Below, piece after piece: positions 54,507-63,403 of a DNA stretch of 64,000 nucleotides. The position numbers were made by a program, and so were the translations under genes. This DNA comes from JBBATK01 sp044228285. GTDB lineage: Bacteria; Bacteroidota; Ignavibacteria; Kapaibacteriales; NICIL-2. How positions within the stretch are numbered: the first letter of the stretch is position 1; the number at the start of each line of letters is the position of its first letter. The notes under the pieces were generated by a model, which worked only from the letters and a program-made list of their open reading frames with translations, had not been told where the DNA came from and did not search any database. The stretch is taken from NCBI GenBank assembly GCA_044228285.1, contig JBGAVD010000005.1, positions 1 through 64,000 on the forward strand, given 5' to 3'.

Positions 54507-55439
54507 GTGAAACTCGAAACGAAACACATTCTTGGCACTGAGAGTCTTTCTCTCGAACAAGTGCACCAGATACTCGACAAAGCGCGTGACTATCGCGCTT
54601 TTTTTTCGCAGTCTAAGCAGAGCGAAGAGCTGCGTGGACGAGTGATGGTCAATGCGTTTTTTGAGAATAGTACTCGAACAAGAAGTTCATTTGAGATTGC
54701 AGCGAAGCGACTTGGTGCAGAAGTAGTGAACTTTAGTGCTAGTGCCAGTAGTGTGGCTAAAGGGGAGAGTCTGTTTGATACTCTTCAGACACTTGATGCC
54801 ATGCAGCCGGATGTATTTGTGATCCGGCACAGATCAAGTGGCGCAGCGAGTTTTGCGTCTGGATGTGTACAAGCGGGAGTGATCAACGCAGGAGATGGAA
54901 TGCATGAGCATCCTACACAAGCACTCCTTGATGTGCTGACTCTGCTTGACGTAATGGGCAGCTTGCAGGAGAAGACGATTGGAATTGTAGGTGACCTAGC
55001 CCACAGCAGGGTCTTTCGATCCAACTATCATCTTCTCCGTCTTCTCGGTGCACGCGTGCTTGTTAGCGCTCCGCCGACTCTGTGTCCACGTGACATACGG
55101 AGCTTTGATGTTGAACTTTTGCCTGACGCCCAGTCATTGGTTTCACGTTGTGACGCGGTGATGACACTGCGTCTGCAAAAAGAAAGAATGCAAAGCGGAT
55201 TGATACCGTCTGAAGCTGAGTATGCACGACGCTATGGTCTGTTGAATGCAAGGTTCGCCAGCCATCCAGAAGTGTGGGTGCTCCATCCCGGTCCGGTGAA
55301 CTACGGAGTTGAGATTGAGTATGAGATTGCAAATGGAAAGCAGTCATTGATCCGACAACAGGTAACGAACGGAGTGTTTGTGCGAATGGCTTGTTTGTCG
55401 ATGGTCTGTGCTTCCCAATCTGACGAAGTACCAATGTAG
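54507..55439 (+). CDS. pyrB: Aspartate carbamoyltransferase catalytic subunit
   Basis: A 310-residue enzyme forming carbamoyl aspartate in pyrimidine synthesis. Motifs: NSTRTRSSFE (carbamoyl-phosphate binding), SSVAKGES (the 80s loop with S and K), HPTQALLD, GDLAHSRVFRSN and LHPGPVNYGVEI. It starts with GTG at 54507. No regulatory subunit pyrI is adjacent. The next gene in the same direction is carB, which supplies the substrate. Confidence 0.96.
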   Translation: MKLETKHILGTESLSLEQVHQILDKARDYRAFFSQSKQSEELRGRVMVNAFFENSTRTRSSFEIAAKRLGAEVVNFSASASSVAKGESLFDTLQTLDAMQPDVFVIRHRSSGAASFASGCVQAGVINAGDGMHEHPTQALLDVLTLLDVMGSLQEKTIGIVGDLAHSRVFRSNYHLLRLLGARVLVSAPPTLCPRDIRSFDVELLPDAQSLVSRCDAVMTLRLQKERMQSGLIPSEAEYARRYGLLNARFASHPEVWVLHPGPVNYGVEIEYEIANGKQSLIRQQVTNGVFVRMACLSMVCASQSDEVPM

Positions 55440-55605
55440 CACTATAGATGTACGCTCGATCTCTTCGAACTGGCAAAGGACGAGGGTTGGGGCGGACCGG
55501 GTTGCCGCGTAGGTGGTTTGGAAGTTGCTGGGGGCGAACAAAAAAATTCCTCTACTGAATATGGTGCTTAACCATTGAAGAGAGTGTCACCAAAAATGAG
55601 AAGCT

Positions 55606-58600
55606 ATGCCAAAGAGAACAGATATTAAGTCGATCCTTGTAATCGGATCAGGCCCAATCGTAATCGGTCAGGCCTGTGAGTTTGATTACAGTGGTACCCA
55701 AGCATGTAAAGTATTGAAGCAAGAGGGATACCGAGTTGTACTCGTCAATTCGAATCCGGCAACGATCATGACCGATCCGGTAGTGGCGGATGCTACCTAT
55801 ATCGAGCCTTTGTCGGCCGAGTATGTTGAGGCTATTCTCCTTAAAGAAAAGCCAGATGCTATTCTCCCGACCATGGGTGGGCAGACTGCCTTAAACATCG
55901 CGATTGAGTTGCACGAGCGCGGCGTCCTCGAACGATTGGGTGTAGAGTTGATCGGTTCTAAAATTGAGTCGATCCGAATGGCGGAGGATAGAGAGCTCTT
56001 TCTTGAGGCAGTGAAGCGCTGCGGACTTGAGATGCCGGTTGGTGAGTTCGTGACGAACTATGAAGACGGCCTCAAGGTTGCGGAAATCGTTGGGTTCCCT
56101 GCAATCATCCGACCAAGCTTTACTATGGGCGGTACAGGCGGTGGCATTGCCTACAACATGGAAGACTATCAGGAATTGCTGCGCGCTGGTCTCGTAGCCT
56201 CTCCTGCTGGACGTGTACTAGTAGAGGAATCCGTGCTTGGCTGGAAGGAGTATGAACTTGAAGTGATGCGAGACACCAACGACAACGTTGTGATCATTTG
56301 TTCTATTGAGAATTTTGATCCAATGGGTGTTCACACAGGCGACTCTATTACCGTTGCACCGGCTCAGACACTGAGTGATCGTGAATACCAGCGCATGCGT
56401 GATGCGGCGTTGAAAATTATTCGTGCGATCGGCGTTGAAACGGGTGGCTCGAATATCCAGTTCGCAATGAACCCAGCTAACGGACGTATGACGGTTATCG
56501 AGATGAATCCACGTGTGTCTCGCTCATCTGCACTTGCCTCAAAGGCGACCGGTTTTCCAATCGCAAAGATCGCGGCGAAGCTTGCTGTTGGCTTCACACT
56601 TGATGAAATCCAGAACGATATCACGAAGAAAACGCCAGCCTGTTTTGAGCCAAGTATCGATTATGTGGTTGTAAAGATTCCTCGCTGGGATTTCGAGAAG
56701 TTTCGTGAAGTCGAAGATTCACTGACCGTTCAGATGAAGTCAGTTGGTGAGGTAATGTCGTTCGGACGGACTTTCAAAGAAGCACTTCAAAAAGCCGTGC
56801 GATCACTGGAGAAGAATCGTGGAGGCTTTGGTTTCGATAAGCCTGAGCATCGCTTAGTCGCGGAGCCAACATTTGCAGAACTCGATCGACTGCGCTATTT
56901 CTTGAGAAAGCGGACTTCATCTTCTCTCTTTGATTTGTGCGATGGCTTGCGTTACCGCATGACAACCGAAGAGTTGTTTAGCCTTACACACTATGACCCT
57001 TGGTTCATTGAGCAGTGTCGGGAAATCGTAGAGAGTGCTTTCAGCTTTATAGAAGAGAGTTCAAACACAGGTGGCGAGTTGTTTGTTGACTCATTGAATC
57101 CACATACGATCCGTCGTATGAAGCAATTGGGATTCAGTGATAAGCAGTTAGGCATGATGAGTGGAATCGCTGAAGAAGAGATTCGACAGTACCGGAAGAA
57201 AGAGAATATCATTCCAGTGTTCAAGACTGTTGATACCTGTGCTGCAGAGTTTGAGTCTGAGACTCCATACCACTACTCGACCTATGGCGCAGAGAATGAG
57301 TCAAGACGAAGCGATGTAAAGAAGGTCATCATCCTTGGAAGTGGCCCCAATCGCATTGGTCAGGGTATTGAGTTTGACTATTGCTGTGTGCAGGCGGTTT
57401 ATGCAGCGCGAGCAAGAGGCTGGGAAGCAATCATGATCAACTGCAATCCGGAAACGGTTTCGACCGATTATGATACAACCAATAAGCTCTATTTCGAGCC
57501 GCTAACCTTTGAAGACGTCATGAACGTCATTGACTTCGAGAAACCTGAAGGTGTGGTTGTGTCGTTCGGTGGTCAAACCCCACTGAAGCTAGCGCAACAG
57601 CTTGTGTCGGCTGGCGTTCGCATTCTTGGAACACAGCTTGAGGGTATCGACATTGCTGAAGATAGAAAGCGTTTTGGTGAGATGATCGATCGCTTGAAGA
57701 TACCATGTCCACCGTACAGCACCACAACCGATGAAGATGAAGCAGCCGCAATCGCAGAACGCATAGGATATCCAGTATTGGTGCGGCCATCGTATGTACT
57801 CGGCGGTCGAGCGATGGAGCTCTGTTACCGCGAAGAAGCGTTACGCAAGTACATTGCAAATGCTGTTCAGCGTTTTCCAGGCCGTGCAATTCTCATCGAT
57901 CATTTCTTAGAGAATGCATATGAATTCGACGTGGATTGTGTGGCGGATGGGGAAGATGTAGCAATTGTAGGCGTGATGCAGCATATCGAAGAAGCGGGCA
58001 TACACTCGGGCGATTCCTCCTGTGTTCTTCCACCGTACAATATGAACACTGAGCAATACGAAACTATGCTCGACTACACACGGCGGATGGCGAAGGAGCT
58101 AAAAGTAGTTGGCCTCATGAACGTTCAGTATGCGATTCAAGCAGGGAAGATCTATGTGATTGAAGCGAACCCACGAGCCTCGAGAACCGTTCCTTTCGTC
58201 GCAAAAGCAACCGGAGTTCCTTTGGTTGAGATTGCGATGCGTGCCATTCTTGGCGAAAAGCTCTCTGATATCGGGGTAAAGGATTTCAATCTAAAAACAG
58301 ATCGTATTGCCATCAAAGAACCTGTGTTTCCGTTTACGAAGTTCCCGAAGGTGAATATCTTTTTAGGACCAGAAATGCGCTCTACTGGTGAAGTCATGGG
58401 AATGGATCGCACTTTTGGTGATGCTATCGTGAAGTCGCACATATCCTCCGGAAATACACTCCCAATCGAGGGATCCGTATTCATCTCCTTGCAGCCACGC
58501 GACAAAACCGCTCGCGCTGTGGAGATCGCAAAGGGATATGCGGATTTGGGCTTCAAGATTTATGCAACTCGCGGAACTTCAGTGTATCTCAACGAACACG

Positions 58601-58887
58601 GTTTGCAGACCGAAGTCGTCTTGAAACACTATGAAGGACGTCCAAGTATCGTTGACAACATCAAGAATGGCGATGTGCAATTGCTGATCAATACACCACT
58701 AGGCGAGAATGCTCGCTATGACGAGTATGTGATGGGCCAGACAGCAATGCGCTATAAGATTCCCTTTTTTACAACACTTGCAGCCGCAGATGCGTCTTTG
58801 GAAGGAATCAAAGCACGTCGTCATGGGCGAATTGAAGTGCGCTCGCTTCAAGAGTATTACGCGAGTGATCGCGCAGCTGTTGCTTAG
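55606..58887 (+). CDS. carB: Carbamoyl-phosphate synthase large subunit
   Basis: A 1093-residue enzyme with two homologous ATP-grasp halves: the first begins SILVIGSGPIVIGQACEFDYS and the second KVIILGSGPNRIGQGIEFDY (near 575). Each is followed by NPETVSTD or NPATIMTD motifs and a metal-binding loop (EMNPRVSRSSALASKATG and EANPRASRTVPFVAKATG). The C-terminal MGS-like allosteric domain covers about 955-1093. Length is normal. The glutaminase subunit gene carA is not next to it. Confidence 0.97.
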   Translation: MPKRTDIKSILVIGSGPIVIGQACEFDYSGTQACKVLKQEGYRVVLVNSNPATIMTDPVVADATYIEPLSAEYVEAILLKEKPDAILPTMGGQTALNIAIELHERGVLERLGVELIGSKIESIRMAEDRELFLEAVKRCGLEMPVGEFVTNYEDGLKVAEIVGFPAIIRPSFTMGGTGGGIAYNMEDYQELLRAGLVASPAGRVLVEESVLGWKEYELEVMRDTNDNVVIICSIENFDPMGVHTGDSITVAPAQTLSDREYQRMRDAALKIIRAIGVETGGSNIQFAMNPANGRMTVIEMNPRVSRSSALASKATGFPIAKIAAKLAVGFTLDEIQNDITKKTPACFEPSIDYVVVKIPRWDFEKFREVEDSLTVQMKSVGEVMSFGRTFKEALQKAVRSLEKNRGGFGFDKPEHRLVAEPTFAELDRLRYFLRKRTSSSLFDLCDGLRYRMTTEELFSLTHYDPWFIEQCREIVESAFSFIEESSNTGGELFVDSLNPHTIRRMKQLGFSDKQLGMMSGIAEEEIRQYRKKENIIPVFKTVDTCAAEFESETPYHYSTYGAENESRRSDVKKVIILGSGPNRIGQGIEFDYCCVQAVYAARARGWEAIMINCNPETVSTDYDTTNKLYFEPLTFEDVMNVIDFEKPEGVVVSFGGQTPLKLAQQLVSAGVRILGTQLEGIDIAEDRKRFGEMIDRLKIPCPPYSTTTDEDEAAAIAERIGYPVLVRPSYVLGGRAMELCYREEALRKYIANAVQRFPGRAILIDHFLENAYEFDVDCVADGEDVAIVGVMQHIEEAGIHSGDSSCVLPPYNMNTEQYETMLDYTRRMAKELKVVGLMNVQYAIQAGKIYVIEANPRASRTVPFVAKATGVPLVEIAMRAILGEKLSDIGVKDFNLKTDRIAIKEPVFPFTKFPKVNIFLGPEMRSTGEVMGMDRTFGDAIVKSHISSGNTLPIEGSVFISLQPRDKTARAVEIAKGYADLGFKIYATRGTSVYLNEHGLQTEVVLKHYEGRPSIVDNIKNGDVQLLINTPLGENARYDEYVMGQTAMRYKIPFFTTLAAADASLEGIKARRHGRIEVRSLQEYYASDRAAVA

Positions 58888-59005
58888 AACGTGGATGTGA
58901 TGATCTAATTGAACAGGGCATTGCTCTAGAACAGAAGAAACGAATGTAGTAAGTAAGAGAGCGACGGGCAGGAAACGATGGAGAGGCTTTAGCATCTACT
59001 CAGGG

Positions 59006-59920
59006 ATGAGCGGACCCCCGTCATGGATGAACCTAATAAAGTCTATGACACAAAGTAGTACAAGTGTAAGAACCTGGACAGTGCTGGAGATTCTCCAGTG
59101 GACGGCTACATATCTCAACAAGCACCAAGTAGAGTCGCCACGATTGACGGCGGAGCTCATGCTTTGTGAAGTGTTACAAGTAGAGCGGTTGAAGCTTTAC
59201 ATGGATTTTGAACGCTTGCTGTCGCCAGCGGAACTCAAGTCCTTTCGCAGTATGATCGAGCGCCGAGTTCAGAAGCGCGAACCACTCCAATACATTCTTG
59301 GGCATACCAATTTTTTTGGGTGTAACCTTCTGGTCGACTCACGTGTTTTGATACCAAGACCGGAGACGGAGCAACTTGTAGAGTTGTCGATGAACGAGAT
59401 TCGTCGTCAGAATCTACAAAGCGTGATGGACATCGGAACTGGCAGTGGTTGTATTGCTATTGCCTTGGCAAAGCATTGTCCCGGAATTCAGGTCATTGCG
59501 GTGGATCGATCGGAAGATGCGCTTCAGCTAGCGAGTGAGAACGCCACTCGCAATCACTTGACGAACATTCGTTTTGAGCAATGGGATGTATTGGCTGGAG
59601 ATTGGGTTGGCGAGAGCGTGGACCTCGTTGTATCGAACCCACCATATGTTTCGATTTCCGATTACTCCGAGCTGGAACCAGAGCTATCCAATCATGAACC
59701 CCGAATTGCGCTTACGGACGAAAGTGATGGTCTGGTCTTCTATCGTCGCTTCGCTTCGGTGTTTCCGAAGCTTCTTCGCGAAGACGGTCAGTTCTTCTGT
59801 GAGATAGGCTTTGGATCAGAGGCGAACATACGAGCTGTTTTCAGTGATTATGATGTCCAGATACATGACGACTACTCAGGTATTCCACGCATTGCAAAAG
59901 GACGTGTTAAGCCACGGTAA
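59006..59920 (+). CDS. prmC: Release factor glutamine methyltransferase PrmC
   Basis: A 304-residue SAM-dependent enzyme that methylates the GGQ glutamine of RF1 and RF2. The N-terminal helical domain (about 20-100) is followed by DIGTGSGCIAIALA (SAM loop) and the active-site VSNPPYVS (about 210). Three in-frame ATGs (59006, 59027, 59045) could be the start, since family homology begins near WTVLEILQW; 59006 is retained without strong evidence. Confidence 0.94.
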   Translation: MSGPPSWMNLIKSMTQSSTSVRTWTVLEILQWTATYLNKHQVESPRLTAELMLCEVLQVERLKLYMDFERLLSPAELKSFRSMIERRVQKREPLQYILGHTNFFGCNLLVDSRVLIPRPETEQLVELSMNEIRRQNLQSVMDIGTGSGCIAIALAKHCPGIQVIAVDRSEDALQLASENATRNHLTNIRFEQWDVLAGDWVGESVDLVVSNPPYVSISDYSELEPELSNHEPRIALTDESDGLVFYRRFASVFPKLLREDGQFFCEIGFGSEANIRAVFSDYDVQIHDDYSGIPRIAKGRVKPR

Positions 59921-60041
59921 CACCGTATTTTCCTTTGGTCTGGAAGACTACTTTGTCGTAACTTCGCCCCACCTAATTCTCCTACAATTGGGCAAACAGG
60001 GGAGCTTTGGACACTTTTCGGAACTCATAGAAGGATAACTC

Positions 60042-60392
60042 ATGTTTGACCAAATCAAGCATTCGCAAGTAGATGGAATAGACCTCGTGGTCTTACGTGG
60101 TCAGTTCATTGGTGGTGTTGAGACCGACAGTTTGCGCGCAGTGTTAAATGAAGTCGCAGAGAAAGAGTCCAACAACCTCATTCTAAATCTTGCTGATGTC
60201 AGCTATCTGAACTCTACCGCCCTCGGCGTATTGATCTCAGCGAAAGCCAATTTCAGCAAAAGAAATGGACGCATTTTACTGTGCTCGATAGGAAAATCGA
60301 TCGAGAACATTTTTGTCATCACGAAGTTGACGCTAGTGTTCGAAATTTTTGCGAATCAAGAAGAAGCATTCAAAGCATTTACTAACTCATAA
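60042..60392 (+). CDS. STAS-domain anti-sigma-factor antagonist-like protein
   Basis: A 116-residue single-domain protein of the SpoIIAA/STAS type. It has the phosphorylatable serine in VSYLNSTALGVLI and the family fold (LVVLRGQFIGGVETDSL, ILLCSIGKSIENIFVITKL). Such proteins act in partner-switching modules with anti-sigma kinases; no kinase or phosphatase gene is in the window. An AAGGA site precedes the ATG, and it stands 18 bases before exbB, so it is cotranscribed with the energy-transducing genes. Confidence 0.88.
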   Translation: MFDQIKHSQVDGIDLVVLRGQFIGGVETDSLRAVLNEVAEKESNNLILNLADVSYLNSTALGVLISAKANFSKRNGRILLCSIGKSIENIFVITKLTLVFEIFANQEEAFKAFTNS

Positions 60393-60410
60393 ATCATTAA
60401 GGTCCGTTCT

Positions 60411-61181
60411 ATGAAAAACATGTTTAACATGATTGTCATCCTTGCATCCTTACTTGTAGGATACATTGTATGGAATTTCATTTTTGGTGCAGAGGCAAAC
60501 TTCAATGCAGATCATACACCAAAGAACTTTATGGGTAACATCAACACAGGTGGTCCACTTGTAGCTGGTCTTATCGCATGTATTCTTATTTCTATCACCT
60601 ACGTTATCGAACGTATGCTTTCAATCAATAAAGCTATGGGCAAGGGTGATACATCAATGTTTGTGAAGCGTTGTATTGATCTTTTGGCAAAAGGACAGAT
60701 CGATGAAGTGCTCAAAGAGTGTGATGCTCAAAAAGGCTCGCTCGCAAATGTTATGCGTTCGGGTATTGATCGCTTCAAGCAAATTGAAAATGACAAAGAG
60801 TTCGATCAAGAGAAGAAGATTGCCGAAGTACAGCGTGCAATTGACGAAGCAACCAATCTTGAGACACCACTGCTCGAAAAGAACTTGGTTATTCTTTCTA
60901 CAATTGCTTCCATTTCAACCATGATTGGGTTGTTGGGAACGACAGTAGGTATGATCCGGTCCTTCCAGGCACTAGGTGACAAGGGTGGTGCTGTTTCCGC
61001 TCAAGCATTGTCAATCGGTATCTCGGAGGCGTTGTATAACACCGCTGGTGGACTTTTGGCTGCTATCGTTTCGATCGTTGCATTCAACGTCTTTACAACA
61101 CGCGTTGACAACATCGTGTACATGATCGACGAAGCTATTTTGAACATGATGGAAATTCTGACAATCCGCGTTAAGAAGTAA
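60411..61181 (+). CDS. exbB: MotA/TolQ/ExbB proton channel subunit
   Basis: A 256-residue inner-membrane protein with helices at about 3-25 and 45-65 and a pair at about 160-185 and 205-230. The proton-channel region has LVILSTIASISTMIGLLGTTVGMIRSF and ISEALYNTAGGLLAAIVSIVAF. With ExbD it harvests the proton motive force to energise TonB-dependent outer-membrane receptors. Confidence 0.94.
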   Translation: MKNMFNMIVILASLLVGYIVWNFIFGAEANFNADHTPKNFMGNINTGGPLVAGLIACILISITYVIERMLSINKAMGKGDTSMFVKRCIDLLAKGQIDEVLKECDAQKGSLANVMRSGIDRFKQIENDKEFDQEKKIAEVQRAIDEATNLETPLLEKNLVILSTIASISTMIGLLGTTVGMIRSFQALGDKGGAVSAQALSIGISEALYNTAGGLLAAIVSIVAFNVFTTRVDNIVYMIDEAILNMMEILTIRVKK

Positions 61182-61202
61182 GACATATACGGGAATACAA
61201 CT

Positions 61203-61709
61203 GTGCCCAAGGTAAAGAAAAAACGCGTCGGCTTTGCGGTCGACATGACACCTCTCGTTGACGTGACCTTTTTGCTGCTGACATTCTTCATGTTTACAGC
61301 AAAGTTCAAGAGCGAAGCGGAGTCAGAGCAAAAGTTTGTTATTCATCGTCCTGAAGCGGCTGCAGATACATCAAAGTTGCCAGATAAAGATTTGGCAACG
61401 GTGAAGATTGCTATCGATTCAGTAACGCGGGATACAGCTTACTACTATTCCATGATCGACGATATTGTACGATCAAAGGTGTATGAAAAACTCCAATTCA
61501 ATGAAGAGGAAAGTAAGCGTAGCATGGTGAAAGCTGACCTGGAGCTTTTAGATAAGCTTATTCAGCAAACGCGTGTCGCTGCTCCAAAAACGCAGTACGC
61601 AATTGACTGTGACAAGAGTATACGTTACAAGTACGTTGAAGATCTGGTTGACGTGATGCGTAAGTACAACGCAACCTCCTTCAACTTTGTAACCGAAAAG
61701 CGCCAGTAG
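61203..61709 (+). CDS. exbD: ExbD/TolR-family protein, first copy
   Basis: A 168-residue protein with a short basic cytoplasmic start and one membrane helix containing the key aspartate (DMTPLVDVTFLLLTFFMF), then a periplasmic domain. GTG start at 61203. The two ExbD copies in this operon differ in length and in the periplasmic part, so they are not simple duplicates. Confidence 0.93.
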   Translation: MPKVKKKRVGFAVDMTPLVDVTFLLLTFFMFTAKFKSEAESEQKFVIHRPEAAADTSKLPDKDLATVKIAIDSVTRDTAYYYSMIDDIVRSKVYEKLQFNEEESKRSMVKADLELLDKLIQQTRVAAPKTQYAIDCDKSIRYKYVEDLVDVMRKYNATSFNFVTEKRQ

Positions 61710-61787
61710 TTGATTTCGAACTAAAAAAGTAACCAAAATCCGGGTGTTTGAGTCTTAGTATTAGACACCAGGCTTAGAGGAGGCAAT

Positions 61788-62342
61788 ATGGCAGGTGGTG
61801 GTGGTGGAATGGCGATACCGGAACGTGTCAAACGCGGTTCCAAAGCTCATAAAAGAAAGAAAAAACACCGTATTGGTTTTACGCTGGACATGACGCCTCT
61901 CGTAGACGTTGCGTTCTTGTTGCTCACATTCTTCATGTATACGACGAGTTTGATTACTCCGCAGATCATGAAAATGAATGTGCCAAAGGATAAGACGGAT
62001 GTAGAAGTGAATCAGAATAATCTCTTTACGATTCAGATTGCTGCCAACGGAAAGTTATTTACGAATATGGCGCAGGACGATCCAATTGAGATTAAGATAG
62101 ACGCTTTGAAAGCAAAGGCAGTTGAGTTAAACATGATGCGTCGAAACATACTTATCACATCGTTTAAGGCTTCGCCGGATGCCCCATTTGGGCTTGTGGT
62201 TAAAGTACTGGACATCTTGAATCAAGCAGAGGGCGATATCGTTCAGAAGTTGCATCAGGATAATCCAACGGAGAAGCGTCAACGCAAGTTTGCCTTTGTG
62301 AAGATGACACCTGAAGACGAAGAAAAATTGAAGGGTTTATAA
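61788..62342 (+). CDS. exbD2: ExbD/TolR-family protein, second copy
   Basis: A 184-residue protein with a longer lysine-rich N-terminus (HKRKKKHRIGF) and the same membrane motif (DMTPLVDVAFLLLTFFMY). A strong GGAGG site lies before ATG 61788. The 78-base gap to the first copy has no clear terminator. Two ExbD proteins next to ExbB are frequent in Bacteroidota and may form heteromeric stators. Confidence 0.93.
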   Translation: MAGGGGGMAIPERVKRGSKAHKRKKKHRIGFTLDMTPLVDVAFLLLTFFMYTTSLITPQIMKMNVPKDKTDVEVNQNNLFTIQIAANGKLFTNMAQDDPIEIKIDALKAKAVELNMMRRNILITSFKASPDAPFGLVVKVLDILNQAEGDIVQKLHQDNPTEKRQRKFAFVKMTPEDEEKLKGL

Positions 62343-62345
62343 GAT

Positions 62346-63095
62346 ATGAGTTCAACATTAGCGATGCCAGCACCACGTCCAATTTATGGTGCAAAGGAGC
62401 TGAAGGTCACGATCCAGAAGAATACCTGGCGGAGCTTCATCATAACGCTCGTTTCGATATTGCTTTTGATTCTTATTGCTTTCGTTGTGAACTATTTCCG
62501 ACAACAGGCAATTGGTCTCAAGAAGCAGATTGTGGTGACAAAGATCAACTTAAGTGATCTCCCGCCTCCGCCACAAGCGGATGCGCCACCACCACCTCCG
62601 CCGAACGCATCTGTATCAACTCCAACAGTAGCCGGGACTCCTGTTCCAGTACCTGAAACGATGCTGACTCCGGATATGAAGGAGTTTGCGAACGTAGATG
62701 AGCTGAAAACGGCTCCTGCTATCGCTACTGAAGGTACCGGCGCAACCGAAGTGGTGATCGATGAAGGTTCAAACGTAGTTCGTGAAGCTGAACCGGCACC
62801 AGATGACTTTGTCGCTGTAGAGAAAGAAGCTGTCACTGATTTGGTTGATCTTCAAAAGCGCGTGGTATATCCTCCACAAGCTATCAAACAGAGCCTAGAG
62901 GGTAAAGTACTGATTCGCGTCTTAGTTGGTAAAGATGGTCGTCCAAAACGTAGTATCATCGACCAATCAGTCGCAACAAGCTTGGATGAAGCAGCTAGTA
63001 GAGCTGTTATGTCAAGTGTCTTCACACCTGCAATTCAGAATGGCGCTCCAGTGGAAATGTGGATCACTGTTCCCGTGAATTTCAAGCTCCGATAA
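62346..63095 (+). CDS. tonB: TonB-family energy transducer
   Basis: A 249-residue protein with one N-terminal membrane helix (about 30-52), a proline-rich periplasmic linker (about 72-90, PPPPPP tracts) and a C-terminal TonB domain (about 165-249, with YPPQAIKQSLEGKVLIRVLV and VFTPAIQNGAPVEMWITVPV). It transmits energy from ExbB/ExbD to outer-membrane receptors. It starts 3 bases after the second exbD and ends at a strong terminator. Confidence 0.95.
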   Translation: MSSTLAMPAPRPIYGAKELKVTIQKNTWRSFIITLVSILLLILIAFVVNYFRQQAIGLKKQIVVTKINLSDLPPPPQADAPPPPPPNASVSTPTVAGTPVPVPETMLTPDMKEFANVDELKTAPAIATEGTGATEVVIDEGSNVVREAEPAPDDFVAVEKEAVTDLVDLQKRVVYPPQAIKQSLEGKVLIRVLVGKDGRPKRSIIDQSVATSLDEAASRAVMSSVFTPAIQNGAPVEMWITVPVNFKLR

Positions 63096-63109
63096 TCAAA
63101 AGTCTTTGT

Positions 63110-63158
63110 AAACGTCGGTTGTAGTGGACAATGTCCATTCACAACTGACGTTTTTGTT
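63110..63158 (+). terminator. Rho-independent terminator after tonB
   Basis: A long interrupted hairpin: AAACGTC / GACGTTT, GTTGT / ACAAC and TGGAC / GTCCA nest around a 3-base loop, followed by TTGTTTG. It marks the end of the STAS-tonB transcript, although read-through into 63179 is possible. Confidence 0.88.
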
Positions 63159-63178
63159 TGTAGTCTAGAAGGTAACGC

Positions 63179-63403
63179 ATGCGTGTGTCGGCTGTAGACA
63201 TCTTGAACTACCTGGTTCGTATCAGCATCATTGGCATAGGCATCGTGTTTCTGAGTGGAAAGGCTATGGAAGTTCCTGGAGATCCATCATTTACCACTTG
63301 GGTCGGAGCTGCATTTGTTGTGTTTGGCTGTTATAGAACTGGTCTGTACTACATGAAGTCTCGTCAAAGGGCGGAGGCCGAAAATGAGAGCGATGATAAC
63401 TAG
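63179..63403 (+). CDS. Small two-helix membrane protein
   Basis: A 74-residue protein with two hydrophobic segments (about 8-28 and 38-55) and a charged tail (RQRAEAENESDDN). AAGG precedes the ATG. Its 3' end overlaps the PstS-like gene by 20 bases, so the two are probably coupled. No family is recognised. Confidence 0.65.
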   Translation: MRVSAVDILNYLVRISIIGIGIVFLSGKAMEVPGDPSFTTWVGAAFVVFGCYRTGLYYMKSRQRAEAENESDDN